A DNA stretch of 64,000 nt from Antennarius striatus (taxonomy: Eukaryota; Chordata; Actinopteri; Lophiiformes; Antennariidae). Position 1 is the stretch's first letter. Each line of letters opens with the position of its first letter. A program made the position numbers and the translations under genes. This document shows positions 12,801 through 20,501 of the stretch, piece by piece. Location: positions 19,990,001-20,054,000 of the forward strand of contig NC_090793.1 in NCBI RefSeq assembly GCF_040054535.1, read 5' to 3'. The notes under the pieces were generated by a model. The model made no database searches, was not told where the DNA came from, and saw only the letters and a list, made by a program, of their open reading frames with translations.

Positions 12801-15800
12801 GACTCCTCTCTGGGCCGAAACACAGAATTTAATGAAAACCTGTCAACGCTTTATGAGATATCTTAGGGCTTATTAAACAAACACGGCCAATCACATCGCC
12901 TCCTCCGGCTCTCGTTGGCGTGGGCGACGACGGGTTGCTTTTTCTCCTTACGGGGGTGTTAGAGACTCGTTCACATTTAACCGACGTGACAGCGGCAGCC
13001 AAAGAAAATCATATTTTCCTTGACGTAACGTAAAAAACAAAACAAAAGAGGGTTGAGTTCTTAATGAAATGATCAATCGAATTTCAATCCATGTGATCAG
13101 CGGACGGATCATTAATTAGTCACGCGGCAACATGTATGTGTTGGTAGTTTTTCCACATGTTCCTATGGAAACGGCTTTGCCCTCCCTTTGCGGACGAATC
13201 CGATTTTAATTAATTATTAAACGACAGAAATGCCGCGTCCCATTTCGAGACGACTCCCACGTTGATCTGCTATTCGTCTTATGTCGACAACGGAAATCAC
13301 ATTTTCCTCCACGCGACGTTTAGTAGGTAATATTTATGCAAATGCCACTTAAATACAGAAGCAAGTCTTGTTATGCGTTTATAAAGCCCCCCCCCCCTCC
13401 CCCCCGCCTGCTCCTCCGTTCTTGCGTGACGGGACTTGAGTGACAGCGGTTAATAACTTTAGTTGTCAGGCCCAGACGTACGATTGTGAACAAGGTTGTT
13501 TAACTGATTAGCGTGGCTTCAGCCGGGGAGGAGGAACTAATCAGAGGCATCGGCGGCTGTCGTCTCTGCTTGGCTACACCCCGACCCGCGGCGCCACGAG
13601 GTTGGGTGGGTTCTCACGCCGCCGATCCGGGACGATCCGGGCAGGTCATGCAGAAAACTTCTAGTAAAAAGGCGAGTCCAAGCTGGCGTGGAAGCTGGAT
13701 TTCACCTCCCCCCCCTCCCCCAAAACCCCTCTGACCTTTGACCCGACGGTGGGACGGGAGAAGACAGAGTTCCCCCTGGGAGATTTTGAAGAAACATGAC
13801 AGCTTACGTCTGAATCCGAGCTCGGATGATCCTTCGAAATATTACATTTCAGTATGAAAACAAATATAAAATGCGGCTTCAAAATAAGAGCGGTCCCATT
13901 TGTTCCACAGTTCTCTGCTTTCCTGTCAAATTTACAACACGCCTGAGATCGCATGGCTGCTATAACTCAACACCCCCCCCCTCCATAAAACTGCAGCAGC
14001 GCTGGAGTCCTTCTCCCCCCCCCGGGGTAAGAAAACAATGATGCAGTGGCAACTTTAGAGCATCACCACCACCCGTGGCATTTATGGCTTTTCTGCGATT
14101 GGCCACAGAAGACGAACACACGCTGATGCTTTATTCACTTTCTGACTTTTGGGGGGGGGTTCATGAAAAGGGGGGCCAAACATGAAATATTAACAGCCGA
14201 GCATCCAAAAAAAAAATTCCAACATTGTCTGATCTCATTTTATACAAATCGCTTGAATTTGAGTTTATTTTTTTATTCTAAGGACATTATTCTGAGGACA
14301 TTATTAAATGGTCCAGTTGTTGGTTTTCCACTCCATCACCTGCTGGAATCTTTTATAAAATGCTTTCTGAGCGCTCGTCCGTCTATTTTACAGCCTTTTA
14401 AAACATCCTTACAGTAAACGCTGACTGTAAATGAGAGCGTTACCACGTAAACGTGTCACGCTTCTTCACGCTTTTACTGCAGCGGGGCGGGAGGGGAAGT
14501 CGTCGCTCCGGTAAATAAACGCTCACTGGTTCCGGTCCAGGATCCATCATCAATAATCAAACAGTCGTCAATAGGAATAAAACTGATTCCACAGCTGAAA
14601 CCCACCACAAGCCCCCCCACCACTCCCATCCACACACCCCCAACCTGGGGTAATTAAAACCCACCCCCCGATCTGCCCTTCATGTTTACCCTCAGAGGAC
14701 AAACATTCGTTAACCCCTGAGCGGTGAGTAACAGTGAGTGTGGTCTTGTTGGGGAAACGGGGGCCATCATCATCACGCCTTGGGGGCCCGCTGGGATCCA
14801 GGGGGGGGGCGGGGGTAGGTAGGGTTGGGGGGGCAGCTGCATTGATTTAGTCGCTGACACTGGAATTGATGAGGGATGGAGCTGGACACGGTCCAGGAGA
14901 GGCAGATTGGACCCGGAGCGACTGGGGGGGGCGAGGGGGGGTTGATGTGGCTACAGCTCAGAGTCGAGGTGGGCACTCCCTCAGCGGCGCCGGCCCAGCC
15001 TCGGGGGCCGCAGCTCTTGTTAAGCTATTGACCTTTAATTCACACTTGTCATCCAACGTGTTTCACACGGGGGTCCCTGTGGGGGGGGCAGGGGGCGGGG
15101 GGATTGATCTGCTTACAGTCTGTTTAAGCACCCGCTGATCTGATTGGAGGGGGCAGGTGATGGGGGTGTCTGGGTTCCATAGGGGCAGCAGAGGAACGCC
15201 CAGACAGGGAGAATGGGGGGCGTCCCCCCGTCCTGTAGGGGGTCCGAGCTTTACGTTAGCTTCATGTTAGCTCTATGTTAGCTCTATGTTAGCTTTAAGT
15301 TAGATATATGTTAGCTCTATGTTAGCTCTATGTTAGCTTTATGTTAGCTCTGTTAGCTTTATTATGTTAAGTTAGCTTTATGTTAGCTTTATTTTATGTT
15401 TATTTTAGCTTTATATTAGCTTTATGTTATCTTTATGTTAGCTTCATTATGTTATATTAGCTTTATGTTCGGTTTATGTTCGGTTTACGTTAGCTTTATG
15501 TTAGGTTTATGTTAGGTTAATGTTAGGTTTATGTTCGGTTAATGTTAGGTTTATGTTGAATTTGTTAGCTTTATGTTAGCATTATGTTAGCTTTATTCTG
15601 TTATGTTAGCTTTATTATGTCCTGTTAGCGTTATGTTAGCTTTATTATGTCCTGTTAGCGTTATGTTAGCTTTATTTACTCGTTTTTTGTTTCCCACAGC
15701 TTTTATTTCTAACAAATCAAAAAAGACAAGACAATTACGTCAATCCCAACTGGCTAGAGGTGAGAGGCAGGGTACACCCCAGACGTGTCGCCAATACTTC

Positions 15801-17040
15801 GCTGGGCTAAGTTCAATCAGTAATGGCATTTTGATTTATTATTATTATTAATATTATTATTATTAATATTATTATTACCCGCTTCTGTTTTCCCTCCTTC
15901 TGTTCATCCATTGGTAGTTTTGTTGTTCATTGCTAATGCTAATGCTAAAATCTGTGTGATGACATCAGTTCTTTCTCAGTGCGAGCGCGGCAGCCAATGA
16001 GAGTGATGGCCCAGACGGCCGATGACGCTGCTGCTACCGGTCATCAGTGCTAACATTATCTGGAAATGCATCTTCACTGGAACATGGGCCCATCGCCACG
16101 GCAACCTCAGAGAACACGTGAAGCTGACTGAAATCCTGTAGCTGGACACGCCCCGGTTTGGGGGGTTTTCTATTTTTTTGGGGGGGGGGGGTCCCCAAAA
16201 GAATGCATCCGGTGCATGTTTTGAATGGGGGGGTCACATGTGGAGATTTTTGTCATATTTGTGCTGAAAATTAAATTTATGTTCAGGATTTTAAAACTGG
16301 GGCAATATGACACCCCAATAATTTTGATTGGGGGGGGGGGGTTAATGGGTTTATAGCTGTCATATCGCGACGTGCCAGTAGACAGTAGACTGCCTGTTTT
16401 GGGGCCCTTTTTCCTAAACCTGTTTTTTTTTTTTTTGGATTATTTAATTTTTTGTGGAGGCGGGGGTTCCTGCCCCCCACCCCTCACCCCCACCCCGGAG
16501 GTGTGCCCCTGATCCCCACTCATCTCGTGGGTGTGACACAAACAGGGACAATAGCAACAGGGCAGCCTTTCAGCCGCAGTGGAGACGCGGGGATCCCGGT
16601 GCGCGCAGACACCGACGCGCTCCGGGTGTGGAGGTGCGGACCTGATGGAGGACAATCGGGGATGGGGGTGGGGGGTGGGGGCCCTCACAGAACGGGACCA
16701 CACATCCAACACCACAGGAACACCCCCAAAATCCACCAAACCAACAGCAGATGTAACCCCCCAACCGGAGCCACAGTTGCGTAAAACACTGGATTGTTTT
16801 TTACACCAGCGGGACGGACTGACCCACGGAGATCCAAACACACACACACACACACACACACACTGAGCGTCTGCCGCTCCGTGGGTCTCATTGTGTAACC
16901 CTCTTTTCCCTCCACGGCCAGATTCTAACGCGTCCCGGACATCGCGGGGCGCAGGAGTGGGAGTTAAAACACAAAGACGTACCTTCCACGGCCAGCACCG
17001 CGGGGACAAGGAGGCTGCACACCCACAGCAAGTAATCCAT
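1..17040 (-). CDS. ephb3: Ephrin type-B receptor 3 (partial, 5' end complete)
   Basis: Eleven exons in transcript order: 16983-17040, 10609-10673, 7619-8291, 5848-6003, 2784-3119, 2027-2151, 1791-1947, 1600-1708, 1113-1165, 527-649 and 1-118. All junctions are GT-AG and the phases join into 657 codons. The protein is a single-pass receptor tyrosine kinase for ephrin-B ligands, acting at the plasma membrane in cell repulsion and axon guidance. Order of parts: signal peptide (1-18), ephrin-binding domain (about 20-200), Cys-rich/EGF-like region (about 230-317), two fibronectin III domains (about 318-429 and 430-525), transmembrane helix (about 531-556), juxtamembrane segment with [10 protein letters not shown], then kinase N-lobe with [11 protein letters not shown] and VAIKTLK. 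The ligand domain ([29 protein letters not shown]) fits EPHB3 better than EPHB1 or EPHB2 as remembered. Most of the kinase, the SAM domain and the PDZ motif lie beyond base 1. Teleost a/b paralogue not resolved. Confidence 0.88.
119..526 (-). other. ephb3 intron 10
   Basis: Intron between exons 10 and 11. It contains a 17-bp [22 protein letters not shown] unit repeated about three times (300-365) and C-rich runs near 483-510. I see no gene or further signal in it. Confidence 0.8.
527..649 (-). CDS. ephb3: ephb3 exon 10: juxtamembrane tyrosines and kinase start
   Basis: A 123-nt exon, the standard Eph length. It encodes [20 protein letters not shown] followed by [20 protein letters not shown]. 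It carries the two conserved juxtamembrane tyrosines (in VYID and FTYED) that autoinhibit the kinase until phosphorylated, and enters the glycine-rich loop. Acceptor CTCCAG, donor GTGAAC. Confidence 0.95.
650..1112 (-). other. ephb3 intron 9
   Basis: Intron between exons 9 and 10. Apart from the CA/GT array at its 5' end (1058-1108) and a T-run at 851-868, it holds no recognisable element. Confidence 0.8.
1058..1108. repeat. (CA)n microsatellite touching the exon 9 splice donor
   Basis: An uninterrupted CA/GT dinucleotide run of about 51 bp. On the ephb3 sense strand it is (GT)n and begins at the end of donor GTGAGT. UG-rich RNA directly after a 5' splice site is a known type of binding target for CELF-type and TDP-43-type proteins; an effect here is inference. 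Confidence 0.95.
1113..1165 (-). CDS. ephb3: ephb3 exon 9: short juxtamembrane exon
   Basis: A 53-nt exon encoding [17 protein letters not shown], the cytoplasmic segment just inside the membrane in EphB receptors. Acceptor TTTACAG. The donor GTGAGT (1112-1107) runs straight into a long GT repeat (CA on the plus strand, 1058-1108), so the intron begins with a UG tract in the RNA. Confidence 0.92.
1166..1599 (-). other. ephb3 intron 8
   Basis: Intron between exons 8 and 9, AT-rich in 1290-1380. No repeat family or gene recognised. Confidence 0.8.
1600..1708 (-). CDS. ephb3: ephb3 exon 8: transmembrane exon
   Basis: A 109-nt exon. After DPQTSVQDQ it encodes a hydrophobic stretch starting [20 protein letters not shown] and ending IAVVCLK, a single membrane-spanning helix with a Cys/Lys stop-transfer edge. 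Acceptor CTAG at 1710-1709, donor GTGAGT at 1599-1594. It ends in phase 2 inside a Lys codon. Confidence 0.92.
1791..1947 (-). CDS. ephb3: ephb3 exon 7: second fibronectin III domain, part 2
   Basis: A 157-nt exon carrying [20 protein letters not shown], the conserved end of Eph FN3-2. It is two codons shorter than the human exon as remembered, within the variable stalk. Acceptor is TGAAG and donor GTACGG; both are weaker than the other sites in this gene, but the reading frame joins correctly to exon 8. Confidence 0.85.
2027..2151 (-). CDS. ephb3: ephb3 exon 6: second fibronectin III domain, part 1
   Basis: A 125-nt exon, the canonical Eph size. It encodes [20 protein letters not shown], then [20 protein letters not shown] and ER. 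Acceptor TTTCAG at 2153-2152, donor GTGAGA at 2026-2021. The [10 protein letters not shown] motif is a hallmark of Eph FN3-2. Confidence 0.93.
2152..2783 (-). other. ephb3 intron 5
   Basis: Intron between exons 5 and 6. The left half is occupied by a small inverted-repeat transposon (2243-2418); the rest (2420-2780) shows nothing I recognise. Confidence 0.8.
2243..2418. mobile_element. Short non-autonomous DNA transposon (MITE)
   Basis: The left end reads TACAGTGTTTTCCGCACCAT and the right end is its approximate reverse complement, ending CCAGAAAATACTGTA. Both ends continue into repeated CACTGGATTATAAAG-type motifs, so much of the element can fold back. Termini reading ACAGTATTTTCC followed by ATAAGGCGCAC are, from memory, common in vertebrate MITEs. 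No coding capacity. Confidence 0.7.
2784..3119 (-). CDS. ephb3: ephb3 exon 5: first fibronectin III domain
   Basis: A 336-nt exon, the usual Eph length for FN3-1. Landmarks are [47 protein letters not shown] and VNITTNQA. Flanked by acceptor GTTGCAG (3121-3120) and donor GTGAGT (2783-2778). The three Cys before the CDDNV motif match EphB3 and EphB1. Confidence 0.95.
3400..4107. mobile_element. GTCAAACTCA-family non-autonomous DNA transposon, copy A
   Basis: Same family as 8341-8795 and 60114-60708. It runs from a degenerate end (TTCATTTTCACTGAGGGACA) to the conserved end GGGCCTTGAGTTTGAC. The interior contains the shared AATCAAGGATCAAACTATCA block and a tandem ATGTAACTAA-like array (3446-3795) expanded well beyond copy B. 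In copy C the two ends are clear inverted repeats. No coding capacity. Confidence 0.75.
3446..3795. repeat. ATGTAACTAA-type tandem array inside transposon copy A
   Basis: Short units (AATGTAACT, AATAAATGTAACT, CAGTGTA) repeat about 30 times, organised into longer repeats of about 60 bp that include ACTCCTTAATGTAACTAATA. The same motifs occur in few copies in the other family members, so the array expanded after insertion. Confidence 0.85.
4611..4648. repeat. (GT)n microsatellite
   Basis: Nineteen GT units without interruption, in ephb3 intron 4. Confidence 0.95.
5070..5200 (-). mobile_element. Retroposon 3' tail fragment
   Basis: Contains ACTTTATTAGTCCCCAAGGG and CAATTG. On the minus strand this reads as the CCTTGGGGACTAATAAAGT end seen in many fish LINE/SINE copies, usually followed by short tandem repeats. 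A similar tail interrupts the large minisatellite near 50,480. Family assignment is from memory. Confidence 0.5.
5230..5660. repeat. Degenerate AACCTAGTTAGTT tandem array
   Basis: About 25 imperfect copies of a 13-17 bp motif (AAAACCTAGTTAGTT and variants) fill this intronic stretch. The divergence between copies suggests an old array. Confidence 0.8.
5848..6003 (-). CDS. ephb3: ephb3 exon 4: EGF-like Cys-rich segment
   Basis: A 156-nt exon, the standard Eph length. It encodes a Cys-spaced segment with [15 protein letters not shown] and [16 protein letters not shown], characteristic of the EphB EGF-like region. Acceptor is CATCAAG; donor is GTAAGT at 5847-5842. Phase 1 at both ends. Confidence 0.93.
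6004..7618 (-). other. ephb3 intron 3
   Basis: A 1.6-kb intron between exons 3 and 4. Holds a CAT/ATG microsatellite (6838-6872), C/G runs (7082-7106) and a short TA run (7364-7380). No gene or known element seen. Confidence 0.8.
6838..6872. repeat. (ATC)n microsatellite
   Basis: Eleven to twelve uninterrupted ATC units in ephb3 intron 3. Confidence 0.95.
7619..8291 (-). CDS. ephb3: ephb3 exon 3: ephrin-binding domain and start of Cys-rich region
   Basis: This 673-nt exon is the largest here. It encodes most of the ligand-binding jelly-roll, with landmarks [51 protein letters not shown] and [18 protein letters not shown], then [14 protein letters not shown] opening the Cys-rich region. Acceptor is CCACAG at 8292; donor is GTGGGT at 7618. 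It ends in phase 1. Confidence 0.95.
8292..10608 (-). other. ephb3 intron 2
   Basis: A 2.3-kb intron between exons 2 and 3. It contains transposon copy B (8341-8795), C-rich runs (9017-9050, 9215-9240) and a complex non-repetitive stretch at about 9540-9920 rich in AT-core homeodomain-like motifs. That stretch could be regulatory, but nothing in the sequence alone proves it. Confidence 0.75.
8341..8795. mobile_element. GTCAAACTCA-family non-autonomous DNA transposon, copy B
   Basis: Begins GACCACCAGGGGTCTCAAAC and ends GGCCTTGAGTTTGA. It has the same internal order as copies A and C: TTCACCGAGGGACACATCA, ATGTAACTAA repeats, the CAGGTTATTAAACCCACAGA block, and the GATGTGGTGGGCCACATTTG end. 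It is shorter than copy A because the internal tandem array is small. Confidence 0.78.
10609..10673 (-). CDS. ephb3: ephb3 exon 2: start of ligand-binding domain
   Basis: A 65-nt exon, the size typical of Eph exon 2, between acceptor CTTGCAG and donor GTGAGT. It encodes [20 protein letters not shown], the conserved first strand of the ephrin-binding domain. It ends on a complete codon, and exon 3 continues with WEEVSGYD. Confidence 0.88.
15248..15675. repeat. ATGTTAGCTTT tandem array
   Basis: About 38 imperfect copies of an 11-bp motif (TTAGCTTTATG, with TTAGCTCTATG and TTCGGTTTATG variants) in ephb3 intron 1. Toward the right end a longer unit with GTCCTGTTAGCGTTATG is repeated, which shows local duplication. 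Confidence 0.9.
15740..15815. mobile_element. Retroposon fragment
   Basis: GTGAGAGGCAGGGTACACCC followed by CAGACGTGTCGCC resembles the widespread fish LINE/SINE block in which a GGGTACACCCTGGACAGGTC motif precedes CGCCAGTCCATCGC. Only a short degenerate piece remains. Assignment rests on memory. Confidence 0.5.
16839..16863. repeat. (CA)n microsatellite
   Basis: About 12 CA units in ephb3 intron 1, 120 bp downstream of exon 1. Confidence 0.9.
16983..17040 (-). CDS. ephb3: ephb3 exon 1: start codon and signal peptide
   Basis: ATG at 17040-17038 opens [19 protein letters not shown], a typical short signal peptide with a hydrophobic core and small residues before the expected cleavage site. 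The exon is 58 nt and ends in phase 1 at donor GTACGT (16982-16977). It joins exon 2 to give VE-ETLMD, the start of the mature EphB N-terminus. The 6.3-kb first intron that follows is the largest in the gene, as is usual for Eph genes. Confidence 0.85.
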
Positions 17041-17600
17041 CGTCATAAAACAGGCGTTTGCAACATGAATAAAGGTGTGGACACTGGATCCCTCGGATGG
17101 ATGGAGACTCAGAGACGGAGAACCGCAGCTCTCATGCCGTTAGTTGTGATGGGGGGGCTCTCACCGCCCCATGTCCAAGAAAAACGCTCCGGGCGCTTCT
17201 CCCGACGCGTTCAGTCAGGTCCCGTTATTCCTGGAGTGTGATGCTATGCTGCGTCCGTTCTCATCAGTCTCCTTCTCTTTATCTGACTTTAACGGCACCG
17301 AACTGCTGTCCAGGGGCGCATCCCGCCCGAACCGGGTGGGGGGGAGTTGTGGGGTTGGTGGGGGGCGCAGAGGAATCCGTGCGCTCCGCTCCGCTGCGCT
17401 GCGCTCCGGCGGCTCCGTCGAGCTGTTGCTCGTCTGCCGGGGATGAACGTCGGACTGGGAATGGAAACACTAGGACTGGAGACGGGGAGGGGGCTGGGGG
17501 CTGGTGGGGGCTGAGGGGATTGGGGGGGCTGGGGTCTCAGGCTGCGTCAAGGCGCACAAAATCAACGCTAACATTTACTGTTTCAAAATAAAAATCTACA
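17041..17600 (-). promoter_or_regulatory. ephb3 5' UTR and GC-rich promoter region
   Basis: The 560 bp upstream of the ephb3 start codon are GC-rich, with many CpGs around 17,300-17,450 (a CGCTCCGCTCCGCTGCGCTG stretch), in contrast to the AT-rich DNA beginning at 17,580. This is consistent with a CpG-type vertebrate promoter. No TATA box or transcription start can be fixed from sequence. Confidence 0.5.
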
Positions 17601-17989
17601 CCTGTGTGAATCCATTTAATTCTAATTAATGGGTTTATTTATGATGAAGGCATGTTTTCTTCTCATCATTGCATATTTTATTTCAATGCTTAAATTTTGC
17701 CAAAAACCTATAGAAATTGTTGTGGGATGTTTTTTATAATTAATAAAAATAATTATATAAATAATAATAATCATAACAAATTAACAAATATAATAAATAT
17801 CAATAAATATAATAATAATAGTAATAAAATTATTTAAAAAAGAATTTCTTAATAATTTAATAATTATTGATCGAGCAGCTGCCTGGAATAATTTCACTTG
17901 TGAGGATGAGGAACCAGCTGGTCGGACGGTGATGACATCAGAGTGCAGAGGTCATCAGCTGGACCAGAGAACAAGCCCCCAGTGTGCTC

Positions 17990-18030
17990 AGCTGGAGAAT
18001 GAACACACTGAGTGTGTTCATTCTCCAGCT
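17990..18030. repeat. Perfect palindrome, 20-bp arms, 1-bp centre
   Basis: The left arm (17990-18009) reads AGCTGGAGAATGAACACACT and the right arm (18011-18030) is its exact reverse complement, separated by a single G. Such a sequence can extrude as a cruciform. No loop long enough for a microRNA hairpin is present. Confidence 0.95.
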
Positions 18031-19178
18031 TTTATTTCCCATCAGGCAGTTTGTAATATGAGGATCAAACTGTCCACAGAACAATATCACATTGATGCGA
18101 TCTGTTCACACACAGCTCTTCTTTCATTTCATGCTATTTATTAAGAGACATGACGGTGAGTCACACCTGGAGCGATGACATCATCCAACAAGTGATGTCA
18201 TGGAATTTGTTCGTGTCGCGCGCCAAACAAACACGTCCGGAAGTCACCTTTTTGGGTGATGAGATCCAAATGTAATTAGATGTGATTTAAAAAAAACAAA
18301 ACTAATTAATTTTCTTTACGAAAAAAAAACAATTAATGCTTTTATTTTGAAATCAAAGGTGTTAAACTTCCTGTTTTGTGCTGGAAATGCTGCGCGCTTG
18401 ACGCAGCTGGCGGGGAGCGCGGAGGATGAGGGGGTGAAGTGATGGGAGGGGGAGGAGGAGGAGGAGGAGGCCGGAGGAGGGGGGGTGAATGCTGGTTGGT
18501 TGTCCGGCAGCCCCCCCGGTATTTGTCCGTCCTGGCAGCAGGTGACACCGGGCTGGACGCGCCGCTTACCGCCGGTAGACAACGATCAATTCTGGCGTGA
18601 AGTGGACCGCGGGCTCTCATTGGTGGGAGCGGCTCCAGCAGTGGATGCACAGCGCCCCCTGCGGGTCATGGAAGGGATGGGGGGGGGCTCTGAGGCCACG
18701 GAATAAATCCACCTGAAATCCGGATTCAGTGCAATGTGAACACTGTACCTGAAACCAACTGAATCAGGTGTAAAATAATTCGGTTTTAATTATTAACTGA
18801 TTCTCGTGAGTAAAAACTTAAACTCCTTGTTAGCAGCTTTTTAAAAAAAAAGTTTTTAAATTAAAATTAAATTTTTTTAATCATCCAAATTCGAAGCAAC
18901 TTTTTTTTGTGTTGTGAATTAAACGTGTCAGTTTTCAAAGTTCTAAGACGGGGGGGGGGCAGACTGTCTGGACGCCCGGCTTTGACATCTCATTTGCATA
19001 AATATGATCTGAAGTCGTTGTCGGAGGTTTTGACGTCCCAGTCGTCCCCGGCGACGCCTGGCAGCCTGGGGTGGTGGTGGTGGGGGGGGGGGCAGAGTTG
19101 CTTCAGACCTGACGGAGCTTCTGGGTTTGTAATTAGAGCTCCTACAGCCGATCAGGTCCCTGAACGCCTCGTGGCGGC

Positions 19179-19179
<1 letters not shown>

Positions 19180-19230
<51 letters not shown>
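19180..19230. repeat. (ATC)n microsatellite
   Basis: Seventeen ATC units, uninterrupted. Confidence 0.95.
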
Positions 19231-19559
19231 GCCTCTGAGGTGGTTCAGTTTCACATCACAGTGACGTCCCCAGCGTCTCCACGCTCTGCCCACCCCCCAT
19301 TAGTCCACGCCGACCTTTGACCTTTAACGGCGGCGACCACACCCACCCGCTCCGTCGTCCCTCGGCGGGCTCCAGTGGAGTGTAAAGAGTGTTTGCTGGC
19401 TGGCCTCGGCTCTCAGCTCCCCTTCACACTCTAATTCATCCCTCTGTGCCCCCCCCCAGTGCCCCCCACCCCCGCTGCTGCTGCTTAAATCCGTCTTCTG
19501 CAAGATGCTGCAACACACACGAGCTACAAAGTTCCTCCCTCCAGATCTCCCGTTCTCCT

Positions 19560-19672
<113 letters not shown>

Positions 19673-20439
19673 GCAGCTCCTCCACAAAGTTTCTTTTGTC
19701 CCCCCCGGCTTTGTGCTCTAATTAACTACAGTTCAGTTCCCAGCAGGCTCGGCTCGGGTCAGCTTGACCCGGCTCGGTTCGGGTCGGCTCGGGTCGGCTC
19801 ATCCCGTCCCTTCCATCCAGGATGGGGGGGAGGGGGGGGGGGGCAAATCAGGAGACTCAGTAATTAAATGAGACGTCTTCTGCTTTCATTCATTAAAAGC
19901 CCCAAACAGCCAAAAGAGTTTGGGGCAAAATCCACAAATCTAATCACCCCCCCCCATACCCCCCCGGTGGTTTTCTTCTTATTTCGAAGCCAAATTTTGA
20001 CTGATGGGAATCGCAGAATGCCCCGAGACACCCCCCCCCCCCCCTATGTGGCTAAAAAAAAGAATCTGATTGAGTTTCTGTAAATGAAAAGACCCTCATG
20101 ACGCGTTCCAGCCCCAGATAGCAGGATTTAACCCCCCCCACCGGACCCTGATCGCTGTGTTTCTGCTGCCGCCGCTACGACAGGTGGAATAAAGAATCCC
20201 CCCCCCCACTGCTTGAGGAGGAGATATTATTTATCCAGCTCTGAGGGGGAAAATCCATATTTTACAGATCGAGGGGGGGGGCGTCCCATGATGTGCCTGA
20301 TAAATACACATGTTCCACTCTGTGTGGATTTATGTCGTAATGTGGAATGCAGCCAGTTCCTCGCCCCCCCCCCCCCCCCATCCTAAAATATTTCTCATCA
20401 TGACTAGAATAAAGCTGGAGCTGGAGCAGAAGTCCTGTT

Positions 20440-20501
20440 CTCCTCCTCCTCCTCCTCCTCCTCCTCCTCCTCCTCCTCCTCCTCCTCCTCCTCCTCCTCC
20501 T
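20440..20501. repeat. (TCC)n microsatellite
   Basis: About 20 TCC units, giving a pure polypyrimidine tract; the other strand is all purine. Confidence 0.95.

Larger units (their letters stand above)
10674..16982 (-). other. ephb3 intron 1
   Basis: A 6.3-kb first intron. It contains many C/G homopolymer runs (10730, 12640, 13388, 13970, 14800, 16180, 16330), a TTAGC tandem array (15248-15675), a retroposon fragment (15740-15815), a TTA/ATT run (15835-15877) and a CA repeat (16839-16863). The stretch at 12,840-13,380 is complex and repeat-free, and includes an octamer ATGCAAAT near 13,340 and several TAATTA cores; it is a possible enhancer. Confidence 0.75.

Noticed and set aside
1..17040. 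Assignment to EPHB1 or EPHB2.
   Set aside because: The ligand-domain and FN3 sequences ([27 protein letters not shown] region, CDDNV) agree better with EPHB3; the EPHB1/2 versions recalled have LPNVPGSC or IPSVPGSC and NLYYYE.
17990..18030. The palindrome as a microRNA precursor.
   Set aside because: The loop would be a single base and the stem only 20 bp, too short for a Drosha/Dicer hairpin.
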